Shown here one piece after another: positions 47,262 to 58,908 of a DNA stretch of 64,000 bases (position 1 is the first letter of the stretch; each line of letters opens with the position of its first letter). The notes under the pieces are model-generated. The model saw only the letters and a list, made by a program, of their open reading frames with translations, searched no databases and was not told the DNA's origin. Position numbers and translations under genes: made by a program. The DNA comes from Bisporella sp. PMI_857 (lineage: Eukaryota; Ascomycota; Leotiomycetes; Helotiales; Helotiaceae). The stretch spans positions 1 through 64,000 of the forward strand of contig JAJSPD010000021.1 of NCBI GenBank assembly GCA_021307315.1, written 5' to 3'.

Positions 47262-50200
47262 GGCGAGAGATGAGTTACAAAGTTCCAGCTCTTGAACGAT
47301 CCACCTAGCGGACCGTCAAACGGGTCCTGTTGTATTGGGGACACTGGAACGTGGTATGTGGTACCCCAACTTTAAGTTCTCGATTCGTAGGGTGGTAGTT
47401 GGGGTCGAGTCTGGCACGAATCGTGGAGTACTGGATTGACTGGAGTCTTTATTCGGTCCTTCTGAAGGTCTGGGGAAGAGAGGTGATTATAGAATGCGGG
47501 GGGGCGAGGAACAAGAGAAGGCTTCGGCGGTACTATTGGATGGGGTATTATTGGCGAGTTGGCAAGGTGGCAATGGGACCTCGAGACTGCAGGAACACGA
47601 AAGGACAGCCAGAGTTGAGGAGGGAGGATAGTGAAGAGTAAAATGAGGATATACTACTCTTGCTTTCTGGGTCTTCCTTCCTTTTTTTTTTCGTGGGTAT
47701 AATGATGGGTGGAGGGAGATGGGGGATGGAATGATTTGTTTCGATTTGCAAGGAGGGAAAGGGAAAAATCGAAGCCAAGTGGAGCGCAGGGCGGGTGGAT
47801 TACCTTTTTTTAATAATAATAGGGTAAGTCAAGGGCACACGCTTCACCACTTTTTTTTTCGGGGCCAAACACCACTAAGAACTTGGTAAGTAACGTAACA
47901 ACAAATGACAATGTGTTCTTGTCAGCCGCAGCAGCAGCAACATTGAATTGGAATTATTTTCCAATATATTTAATACTAATAATGATGATGATTTACTTTT
48001 CCCGTCAGAAGAATCATCTTACTCAGTATCAGAGTCTTTTTGCATTCACACTTGGATGTTGATTGATTGATTGATACTACATCAATCTGTCCATCCATCA
48101 TCGACTATTCTTTGTCCATCAAAACCCTCGTTTTACCCTTTTGCATTTTGAGTTTGCATCTTCCACACAAATCCTGTTTCCCGTCGACACCGGCTGCGCC
48201 AACCATGCGATGGATTGCTTGCTCAGTTTTCAGGAGGTCCGCCCATGAGATGAGATGAGGTTGATTTTGGTTTGGGGCTATCCCTAGGCATCACCGACGC
48301 CGAGTTACCTATGAGACCTGAAGCCAGGGGCTGAATCAGCGTTTTGGTCACTGTGGTGTCGCGTTGGATACTGCTGGGCAAATCAATTCAGCATCATTCA
48401 TGCGAGTCAGCAATTACCAACGCCAGCCACACAGCTTCATCAATACAGGGCAGTAGTTTTAGAAACTACTGGATTCAGCACCTTTCGGATCATCATTACG
48501 GCTCCTCGCATCAACAAAGGTTCACCAAGCTCCATCACCGTCATCTGCTACTTCTTCTTCTTTTTCTTTCTGCTTCATCTTCGACTCTCCTTTTAGTTCT
48601 CTACCTGCTCCATCCATTTGGCCTCTCTACGATGCCAACCCTCCCCACCCCTTTTCCTTTCCCTCACTTCTGCTAATCATGTCAAAGCAGAAGAAAAATG
48701 ATTCTGTCTCCGTCCGATCCCTCCCCGATTCACCTCGTTTGATCGAACCAATCACCAACCTTCGATGGGACAACTGCCAGAACTGGTTTGGCTGGGCAGT
48801 CTGGAGCCGGGGCCTTCCCTGTTTGGGGCATGAAAAAGTGACGCTTCAATTTCTTCTTCGTGCCTTCCATGACGTTTCCATGGCCCGGTTGCTTTGTCAC
48901 AACATGATTGGCTCTTCGGCTTACTCAGCTCATGTCACGCTTGTTCATGTCACGTCTCGGTCCAAAGATCAATTTGAACTTGAATCACTCAATGTTCCTT
49001 CGGGTATCTTCAACCTTCAGCCTACAATCTCCTCCTTTAAACAAGAATGCCAAGCGGTGAGCGGACTAGCATTGGGACGGAGTATATGCATGAAGCACCA
49101 ATCTACCTCACTTAGAGCACCTTTCCCATGTTCTGGTCAACAAATCAGAAGAAAGAATTTCCACCCCACCCCTGCTGCAGCGGCTCACTTTAATCCCCCA
49201 TCACATCTGCCTCATTTGCTGTATATCTGCCTTCAAGCTTTATTCCCTTGATTTACATATTTTGCACTTCAGATAGATGGCACACCTGACTTTCTGCTCT
49301 TATTACCCGTTAGTTTCCGGCTTATCGTGTAGTTGCTGTATTTCATTAAGTTTTGAAAGTATTTTACTTGACGGCATTCAGAAGTTCCCAGGTATCCCCT
49401 TTCGGTCAAGCGCCCGCCTGGGGAAACAAAGAAGGGCCGAAGTCTGCCGGAATGAGTGCGGAGAATCTGGAGGTGTTTCTGGATTTGCGGAGGTGGCTGC
49501 AACTTAGCACCATCAACAGCTGGTGGCTCGTTTGATACAGAACAAGCTTTCCAGTGAGCTGTTGGTTTGGTTTCGACCGGAAGATGCGATAGATCCTCAC
49601 ATGGCTAATTAGCCCATATCGCCGAGATGGCAGGCCTGCGACAGAATGCTTCGACACATTACGCTGTTACCAAGAAAAAAAACATGTAAAATAACCCTAT
49701 GGAAGAGGCCCAAGTCAAACGACAAGAAATACGTGTTCAGTGGATTTTACCCATGTTATGCTCGCGAAGGCTAGCGTCAAACTTACTGCGACAAAAGAAA
49801 TCGACGCAAAAGGGTAAATGTCGGAAGCACCGTTCTAAAATTGTTGACTTCGGCATAAACATGCTTTCTAAAGGGAGCCCAGGAGGAGACCAAGTCAGTG
49901 GCTGAGATGCATCAAAATATCTGGCTCATCAATGGGACTAGTGATGTGTTTCGGTCCTTTGTCAGGATCAGCGACACAAGAGGTGCAGATGCACAATCCA
50001 TTGAAACGTGGAAGGATCTGCCCCAGCTCGAGGTATCAGCAACGATGTCAATGGGAAGGGTATCCACGATTCTGTAAGGTCTGCCGGAATTTCCGCATCT
50101 AAAACTCTCTCAGAAGCACGAGCTTTGCTGTCTTGCAAGCTCTTGCAATTTTCTAGACGCATGTCTTATCAGGCCAAGACGACTCTTGAAACAAATCTAA

Positions 50201-50602
50201 GACTATTCTTCTGAGAGATCTCAAGGGGCCGAAAATCCCTTGTGCGAGCTACTTTTCCTGTTCTTACACCGAATTTTATCTTTCTAGTTGAATATCTCAC
50301 AATTTATACTGCATTGCATGCCGCGTCTTCGCATATCAGACAAAAATCCTTGCATTGCTGCTACTTGTCAAATCCTAGCAAGTTGCCTCAAAAGTTTATC
50401 GACAATCTTGCTGAAACAATTATCACTGCTATTTTCTGATCGAGTGTTTGAAAACGCGTCACTGGGACTGAAGAGCATACCAAAGTGCCAGTAACCTTTA
50501 AGTCTTTCCTCCTGCTTATTGGTTCTTCAGCCATGAACTCTTTCCCACTATATTTGTGCAGAAGTAAATTATTAATTGGTTGCATGGCTTCCGTCATCCC
50601 AA
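47262..50602. other. 3.3-kb region upstream of the zinc-cluster gene, no firm gene
   Basis: Likely holds a long leader and promoter for the zinc-cluster regulator: pyrimidine/purine-rich tracts at 47660-47880 and several short upstream ATGs. A 190-codon plus-strand frame at 48679-49251 has no recognisable domain or signal peptide, and a weakly plausible start; it is not accepted as a gene. The remaining short frames overlap in both strands. Confidence 0.45.
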
Positions 50603-53595
50603 CTATGATCGTTGGGGGAACTCTTCCACTATTGCCAAGCTCCCAGTAAGGCTGATTTGGAAAGTAGCCTTCCTATCAATATCAACGAAGAATGTATACT
50701 CTCCCGGATACAAAACTCTATTGCCCATCTCATCGACACGAGTCAAACTCTCGAGTTTAATCGTCAAATTAACTGAAGCCTTTCCTTCGGCTCGTACAGC
50801 ATGCGCTCGCTTGTATGAGACAAGTGTCTTAAGTGGATATGGGGCAGACCCAGCAGTCGTGTTCATGAAAAGCATTGCCACGAAATCCGAGTCCACAGAA
50901 CCAGTGTTGGATATATTCACCGGTACTGTGAGGACGGGTTTCGACAGGAGTTGGATCCAATCATCGCTCTCTGAAACCAAATGCTGAATGTTGAGAGATC
51001 TCAAGCTACTCTCGATAGACACAGAGAATGTGGTATAGTGTAAGCCATGCCCGAACGGAACCACGGCATTCTTATACCACATATGTGTTCGACCATACCT
51101 CGCGTTTCCTTCCGTTGGGCGCAGATTCATATCAGTGGGCAAGACGGCGTCAGTATATGAAGCAGGATATTGTGTGATGGGTAGCCTGCCCGCTGGGGCA
51201 GCCTTGCCGGTAAGGATATTGAGTATCGCGCTTCCGCCTGATTGTCCTGGGTATCCAGCCCACAATATGGCATTCACAGTAGCATTTGCGAGAAGCTCAG
51301 TATCATCAACCTGCCCGCCGCCAAACTGGGTCACTACGGTTGGCTTGCCAAGACTGGTGAGTGAGCGGAGCAGGTCGAGCTGTGGTGCTGGCCAAGCTAT
51401 ATCGTCGCGATCCAAACCCTCGCTTTCGATTGTATAATCTATGCCTCCGAAGAATAGTATCACATCTGCAGCCTCTGCTGCGGCGATGGCGGCGCTGTAA
51501 GATTCGTCAATGCTTTTTATGCCTGATCCTTGCACGGAAACGAAATCGAGTTCGAGTTCTTTGGCAGCTTGGATGATAGAGATTATGTAGGGTGCAGGTC
51601 CATAGTAGTTTCCTTGGAGTTGCACAGTGGCGTTGCAGTAAGGACCAATCAATGCATACTTCTTTAAAGGTTCCAGACCAAGCGGGAGGATGCCATCATT
51701 CTTGATCAAAACTGCTCCCGCGACCGCGGAATCATACGCCAGCTGTTGTGCTTCTGGTGTATTGACCGCATCCCATCCCAGCTTCCTAAGTGGTTGATCT
51801 GTGGCTGGATCAAAAAAACCAATGGCTACCAAAGAGGTGTAAAGCCTGATCAGCGCTTTATCAAGGTCTACTTCAGTCACGAGGGACTGATTCCGAGCTT
51901 CCATAAGCCCAGCCCATGCCCCGCCAATACAATGCAAATCCGTACCGGCTTTCAAAGCCGCGGCCGATGCTTCGGCGGGCGTGCTGGCATATTGGTGCGG
52001 CGACCAGATATCTTTCACGGCATCGCAATCGCTTGTCACCCAGTGATCATCCGCCTCCCATTGCCAATGCCGGCGCAGTATTTCTTCCATGAGATAGCTG
52101 TTCGCGCAAGCAGGCACGCCGTTGATAGCATTGTAAGCGCACATAAAGGCACCAACCTGCCGATCTGCAGCGCATGTTTTGAATGGCGGAAGGTAGTACT
52201 CTGATAGCTCTTGCGTGGTGACGATAGCATCAAACCCATCTCTGGTCACATTCCCCGCCTCCTCAAAATCGTAGGCGGCGTAATGCTTGCATGTAGCTAT
52301 AGTATTTTTGGTGCCGGTTGATTTGTCTTCGAGACCCAATATCAAAGCGCTTACATAGCTTTGCAGGTGGAAAGGATCTTCCCCTGGTGTCTCATGGCCG
52401 CGTCCCCAACGGGGATCTTTGAAAGGATTAATATTCGGAGTCTACAATCATGTGTTAGCAGCCATACTTCTTAATATCCCAACCACCGTGCTTCAATAAA
52501 TCTATTAGCGTACCCATAAATCAAGGCCCACTCTCCCATCATTGTCAAAAGCTCTTGTTTCTATCGAGATGACTTTCCCGATGGCCTCAACCATCTCATC
52601 ATCAAACGCCGCGCCAATGACGATGGGAGAAGGGAACGACGTCGCAGACGTAAAATTCTCCTTCCCAAAAGTCGTGCCTGGCGACCTAGCCAAACCATGC
52701 AGCCCCTCCGCCCACCAATTATAAGCTCCGAGCCCTAGGCGTGGAACACCTGGTGCATTGTGAAACAGGTTCGCGACCTTCTCTTCGGTCGTGAAGGCTG
52801 CTACAAGCGCCGCAGCTCTTTTCTTTGGGGAAAGGCCCAGGTCACACACGTCGTTAGAACATAGTGGGTCGGCTGAGCAGTCAGGGAAGTACTTGGAACT
52901 TGCTGGTAATGAAGTGCTAGGATTGCTAATGTTATAGATCCTGATGCTGGAAGGTTAAAACATTAGATCGGCTCGAGTACTTTTGTCCGAATAGAGAGAA
53001 CTTACAAAGATGCTTGTCCACAGGTCTCATCCGATCTTCCGGGACAAGAAGTGTTACATGATTCCTCGTCAGCTTTCCGGATCGACGGATCTAGCGAGTT
53101 CCCGCAGAAGCATTGCCTATTTGGACGGACACGTCAATATCTATATTTTTTTTTCTTTTTTTTTTTCTTTCATACAGCTGCGGGTGGTGATAAGGGGATA
53201 GCGTACGTTGCACCTTTTACCCCAGCTAGATTAAACCCAGCTTGTCCACACCTGTCGACACAATACTGCGGAGAGCTTTGGAACGAATCATGTTGTGCAC
53301 CGCTTAAAGCGCGCGCTGTTGCTACACCAGGATAGCAGCCAAGATAGACCGCTTCTCCCGCGTACGGCTCCGGTTCTGGAGGCGCAGGTGCGCAGGCTCT
53401 ATGGTGACTCTGGCGTGGTAACGGTGGTGCCTTGGTTCTGAATATTGCTGCATATAACAGGAGGCCGCAGATGAGCAGGTAGGTCTTGCAGTGCGACTTC
53501 AGAAATGCAAGTTTCTGTTCTAGGTTGGAGGCTGGGGGAATGGGTACTGGAAGCTTGCTTGGGCCCGATATATATTTGGGGGGCTCTGCATTCAT
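50603..53595 (-). CDS. Membrane-anchored WSC-domain/GH3 beta-xylosidase fusion
   Basis: Exons 53595-53207, 53116-53006, 52946-52514 and 52441-50603 join in frame to 923 aa. Residues 1-37 are cytosolic-like, ~38-53 (TYLLICGLLLYAAIFR) form one membrane segment, and ~83-168 a WSC domain with eight cysteines (YLGCYPG, YCVDRCGQAG, CFCGN, SCNTSC, TCGQA). GH3 starts near 185 with CDLGLSPKKRAAALV. The catalytic nucleophile is Asp449 in VTSDCDAV; the second GH3 domain and the C-terminal fibronectin-III-like domain (GNARYGRTHMWYKN…VPFGHGLHYTTF) are complete. It resembles secreted fungal beta-1,4-xylosidases acting on xylo-oligosaccharides, but the N-terminus is unusual: a type-II anchor plus WSC module instead of a cleaved signal peptide. 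Confidence 0.88.
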
Positions 53596-54082
53596 CTCGA
53601 CTAGATGTATTTAGCATAGGCTCGAATTCAAAACTGAAATTTGATTGATTCCTTTTTGAAAGCGATATATTTTTGGGCCTACAAGTACACAGCGAGGCCA
53701 ATCTCTTCGTCCCCGAGCTTCACCGGGCTGGAGAGAGATAGTGGGAAAGCTGTTCTACTTACGTGCCCTGTTAGATACCTTTCCCCTTTCGATATATACC
53801 TCTGGCTTGGATTCCTGGCTATGCTGCATCGTGCTTGTCGGAACCAAGATAACTGATATAGGCAAGGCGTTGGTATGGTCTTTACCGCCAAAATTTTGGT
53901 TCCTCAAACGGGGAGCTCTCGAAAAGCCGTAGAGCAAGCCCTCAAGCTTCTATCCCTGAACCATTTACCAGTTTAACTAGTTTTTTACGTAGCCTTGGAA
54001 TCTCACAAAAGCGCTTTAAACCTCATGTTCCCCCACTCTTTCCAACTCGGTCCTTGCTCTTTACCGGTCGTGATGATTCTTC

Positions 54083-54113
<31 letters not shown>

Positions 54114-55691
54114 GATCGTTAATGGGAATAACAATAATCATAAAACCAGAATCTTCCGTGTGCTGATTACCGTTGCGCAATTTCAGATCCAGAGAATGTT
54201 CCGAAAAATTGGGGGTGGTGTGAAATTGCCTGTTCGGGATCGATATGCATGCGGATGGCGGGACGTTGCAGATCATCAAGAACGATTTCCCACTTGATCT
54301 GTCAATCACGATTTTTTGTTTTTAATATATGGAAACCTTTTTTTTTTTTTTTCCCTCCCTCATTTTATGTTGCCAGGCTGTATTTACACGAAGCCCTCAG
54401 AATTACCATGTAAGGAACCCAAAGTAGAAAAGTTGAAGGGCCGCATGGAACGAAATCTCGGTAGTGCGCTAGGTGGAATAGCAGATATCTCTTGTTAAAT
54501 AGCAAACTTGCTTAACAAGTGCCCTCGTGGTTGAGGGGGTATATCTATGTGACAGGGACCCAAAAAAAAAAAAGAACACGTCAAAAGTGATTGGAGAGAA
54601 AGGATCTCCTGGCTAGAGATGCTGTGGGAAGAGTCGTCTTTTTTTCCCCACGAACATGCACAATGCTATTCGAATAAAACCGCAACATCACTATTCAGCA
54701 ATCTATTGTTGTGCTTATATCCTACTTCGGGCCAGGATATCAATGACACTCCGCTCGACAAAAGGCATCCATCTTAGATACATGCAAGTCTGGTACCCTG
54801 CCACCCATAGTCGCTCATCTCCTCATCATCCGCATGTCGTAAGGGAAAGGAACTCCAGCTGGATATTTCCACATCAGAAGAATTCTAATGTGAGCCACGC
54901 TTTCCGGCGTCGACTCTCAGGTTCCTGAGATCCCCCCGGCGTCCTCAAATTTGGTAGGTAGCTTCTGTGACATCACGCCAGCTAATTTTTCAAGCAGCCA
55001 GGTGGAGGAATTTATATTTTCAAGAAAGGTATGTCTCGGACTGAGAGGCAGGTATTGATGTTTTCTATAGATTCAATTAGAGGGATTCTGTTGCGCTGTT
55101 GTATATATGGTGTTGGCCACGCTAGGGTTTATATCTCTAAGCAATCTAGCAGATGGTCAGGATAGGATGGGTGGGATGGCTGCTAGGCTGCACATTAAGG
55201 AATGACGGATCATGAATTATAGACAGAGTTGAGAATCTAGATCAGCTCCTGTTGTGAGTTACATAAAATGGTAGTAAAGAAGCAGACGCTTATCCACACT
55301 TCTGGTACGGCAAGTAATGACGAACCAGGGGGAGAAATGCAGCCAGCCCTGATGTCGGCAAAATCTTTGTTGTGATCAACTTGTCCCCAGACTTTCGGGA
55401 TGTCCTATAGGGCACTTACAAATTGATGTAGAAAGGTAGCTATTGCCTGTAAATAACCATTTGCTGCGCTCACTTGGGCTGTTTTGTGTCACAACGTCCA
55501 CAACACTCAGAGCCTCGACCAATAGGTAGTTAGAAAATGTGTATATCTGAAATTTGATTGAAAGTAACGTGATTATGAATTGGATACTTAGCCCGGAAAG
55601 TGTATCCTCTAACCTTGTAGTATAGACAAATCAGTTCTAAACAACCGCCACACCAAAGTCATATACTTAAATAGTATATAGATCATATAGA
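53596..55691. other. 2.1-kb intergenic region, no gene seen
   Basis: Contains the promoter of the WSC-GH3 gene on its left side and the 3' flank of the acyl-CoA ligase on its right. Several small frames (for example 53641-53937, 54656-54928) overlap each other on both strands and carry no domain. Confidence 0.45.
54089..54112. repeat. Compound microsatellite (GT)n(GA)n
   Basis: About six GT units run directly into about six GA units. Confidence 0.8.
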
Positions 55692-57636
55692 TCACAACTT
55701 CGCCTTCAGCTCGTTCTTCTCGCCACTCAAAATGTCTTTCAAGATCCTCCGTAGGATCTTCCCTGCCGCGGACTTTGGAATCTCGGAAACGAAACGAACA
55801 CCACCCCTCAATTTCTTATGGTTGGCGACTCGTTTCTCAACCCATGCTGTGATCTCAGCCTCTAGAGCCTTATCATCGACATCCTTGACAGCAGGAGCTT
55901 TCACTACAAAAGCTAGGGGAAGCTCAGTTGCTTGTGACTTGTCGTAGACACCGACTATACACGCGTCTGAAATTTTCTCATTGCTTACAAGGAGTCCCTC
56001 TAGTTCGGCTGGCGCAACTTGGAATCTAAACTAAAATTAGCACTCTGGCTTTACTTCCAGTTGAAAGGTAACGTTAACTGCCTACCCCTTATACTTGATT
56101 AACTCTTTTAAGCGGTCTGTAATATAAAAGTTGCCTTGATCATCTTGATAGCCAATATCGCCAGTCTTGAAAAATCCGTCTGAAGTCATACAGTCCTCAG
56201 TAGCTTGAGGGTTTTTCCAGTAACCAGCGAAGATGTTGGGTCCTTTCAACCACAACTCGCCGACGAAGCCGATAGGCAGCTCCTTTCCGTCTGCAGAAAC
56301 ATACTTTGCGCTCATATTGGCAACCATATTTCCTACAGAGCCAATTGAAGTCATCCACTCACTAGTCGGCTGTACAAAGTCAGGTCGACGCATATACTTG
56401 TATCAATGTTTCTCACCTGCAAATGAGTTGTTGGACTTGTTTCGCTTAATCCATACACTTGCTTAACGGAAACTCTAATTCGATTATATACAGCATGAAC
56501 AAGTTCTGGTGTCAAAGGAGCAGCTGCTGATATGATCGAAACGAGACTGCTAAGATTGAACTTATCGACGAGAGGATGCTTAGCGAGGAAGAGTACGATC
56601 GGTGGGACTAGGTAGGCGCGAGTAACTTGGTAGTCTTGAATCGCTTTCAGGAATATTTCCGGCACAAATGCTGAGAGTACTACCAACTTCATTCCACGGT
56701 GTAGTGAAAAATGAATAAGAACTACAAGGCCTAAGGATGTCAGATTGTGTGCCTCTCCCAGGCGTGACTGCACGACATGCTACTAATGCCTTGCAGAACT
56801 TGGAAACTAGTTGAGAAAAGATTTCAGAAATTTAAAAAGAACTCACCATATATGTGGAAAAAAGGCAACACAGCCAGAATTGTATCGCCAGTTCCATTTG
56901 GTCCTCCTTGCCAAATCATCTCCGGTGGATCTACGCCTTCGACAAGCCGATCCATTTGTAAAATGTTAGCCACGATGTTACGATGTGTAAGCATCACTCC
57001 CTTAGGCAGCCCGGTAGTTCCAGAAGAGTAGGGGATGAAAGCTAGATCAACAGGTCCCTGCTTATTTCTTTGGCTTCCCCTACCGCTACCAGCCTTGAGA
57101 AAGTCCACAAAATGCTGAAAAGGGTTCAATTTCTCTTGCCCAATCAACAGGATTCTACTAGTTGGAACTCCCGCAATTTCGGCAGCCTCGAGAACTGTCT
57201 TCAGCAAAGGTGCCTGGGCCACAATGGCTCGAGCGTCACAGTCTTTAAGCTGGAAAGCAAGCTCTTGGACAGAGTAGGCTGGGTTTGCTGGTGAGACTAC
57301 CCCATTTGCCCATAGTGTGCCAAAGATCAGAGCGGGTGTATCAATACAATTCGTAGCACATATCGCCAGCACATCGCCTTTGTTCCATCTCCATCGTGTG
57401 CGAAGGGCCTCTCCAAAGCCAATGGCGGTCTCCTTCACTTCAGCAAAGGTGTACTCGTTTTTCGTTTGAGGATCAATGTAGATAACTAGCAGCAGTTAGT
57501 TCGATCCGTGTATTGTGTCAGGTCCGTGAATGCACTGACCTTTATCCTTGGGGAAGGGGACCTCGATCTCGAATAGCAACTGCCATATGTCTATGTCCGG
57601 GATGACAACCGGCGCATACGCGGATTCGCTGACCAT
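55692..57636 (-). CDS. 4-coumarate-CoA-ligase-like acyl-CoA synthetase, peroxisomal
   Basis: Exons 57636-57540, 57485-56847, 56730-56417, 56369-56086 and 56025-55692 give 555 aa. It belongs to the adenylate-forming (ANL) family: the P-loop motif YSSGTTGLPKG is at ~185-195, YGLSETSPTTH near 340, and the hinge TGDIGYQDDQGNFYITDRLKELIKYKG is followed by the catalytic-lysine region SAAGKILRR. These enzymes adenylate a carboxylic acid and transfer it to CoA. The C-terminus ends AKL, a type-1 peroxisomal targeting signal, suggesting activation of phenylpropanoid or fatty-acid substrates inside peroxisomes. The substrate is not predictable. The fourth intron must end at the second of two TTTAG acceptors to give KGFQVAPAEL. 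Confidence 0.9.
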
Positions 57637-58906
57637 GATTGCGGGCTGAAGTTTGGAAGCTCATCTTGACGTCGGGCAAACTATTCAGTTTAAGTCATAG
57701 GGTTCCGTCATCCCAAGGTGAAGCGACACCCTTATGTTACCCTGAGTTGGTTGTGCCCAGGAACAAACGGCCAATCTGATCTAGCAACCAACGCTCTGAG
57801 GTGAGATTGGCTTTTCCCGATGTCATAATAGGCTATCAGTTTCACGAGACATAGTAACCATGCGAGAGGAAGTCGGTAGGGGTGGTGCTACTTATGCTGA
57901 GGATCATAGAGTTAAGTTCTGGAGCTGGTTGTCGTTGACAGGCGTGGAGCTAATTTAGCTATTTGGCTGATAACCTAAGAATGTGGGACGGATCAAAATT
58001 ATTGTGGGCTTCCACAATGAGATAGCGATTTCCGATATCATAGCTACATTCAAGAGAACATCATTTCAATACTGCATTGTATTGTTTTCAACCTTCTCAT
58101 AGATGAAATATCTCAAGTGGGAATATTACAACCAATCATTAAAAGTTTATTGGCAACTTCGAGCGAGTGCGTGACTCTGCATGATAAACATCAAAGTTAT
58201 GCGCAGAAAGACAAGGAATAGCAGCCATTATCACTGTCATTTTGAAGTCAAAATATTCTTGCTTTATGAATGAAATTTCAGAGTGTGCATATTATACGTC
58301 TATAATATGGCTTATCACGAAAATTGGAGCAGCGACTCTTTTTTTCCACTTAGATGCCCTGCAGCAGCTTCAAAATTCAACCAGCAAAGGATCTTTCTAT
58401 AGAGAGGCTTCTTAAGTTCTATTTTCTTTTCTTTAGATTAGAGTTAAGTGGTTACTAATATGTGGATCGATCAAGCGAATCATTTATTAAAGGTCAAGTT
58501 TTATGTCATATGGATGCGTGGTTCAAGCAACTCTTCAACCAACAATCTGCGCTCCAACAATTCTAGTAGGATCTATAAAGCTGTGCAATTGCTAGATGCT
58601 ATTGTTATGCAAGATTGCAGGACAGATGTCTGTGCCAAAGTATCTTGGATCACACATCTAACGGGAATTATCCATTTATCTCTCATCATCATGTCAAGGT
58701 ATTGCCCCTGTCACGACTGGCTGCGGGTTGTGATCAAGCATTGAAAATTGACAACGCTAAGCACGTCATGCTATTTTCCATCTTTCATAAGCCAGACTCT
58801 AGCTGCCAAAGGAGACATTGGGCACTGGTCTCCTTGGTTGATATTGCGGCTCAGGGCTTCGGCGTAACTTTGAGTTCCGAACAAACGGGGCAGGCCAATA
58901 AGAGAG
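57637..58906. other. 1.3-kb intergenic region before transposon copy 2
   Basis: Promoter side of the acyl-CoA ligase gene and AT-moderate DNA up to the transposon. Frames at 58448-58947 overlap each other and show no domain. Confidence 0.45.
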
Positions 58907-58908
58907 TA

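Noticed and set aside
48679..49251. 190-codon plus-strand frame as a gene
   Set aside because: No recognisable domain, signal peptide or supportive context; left as a possibility within the leader region.
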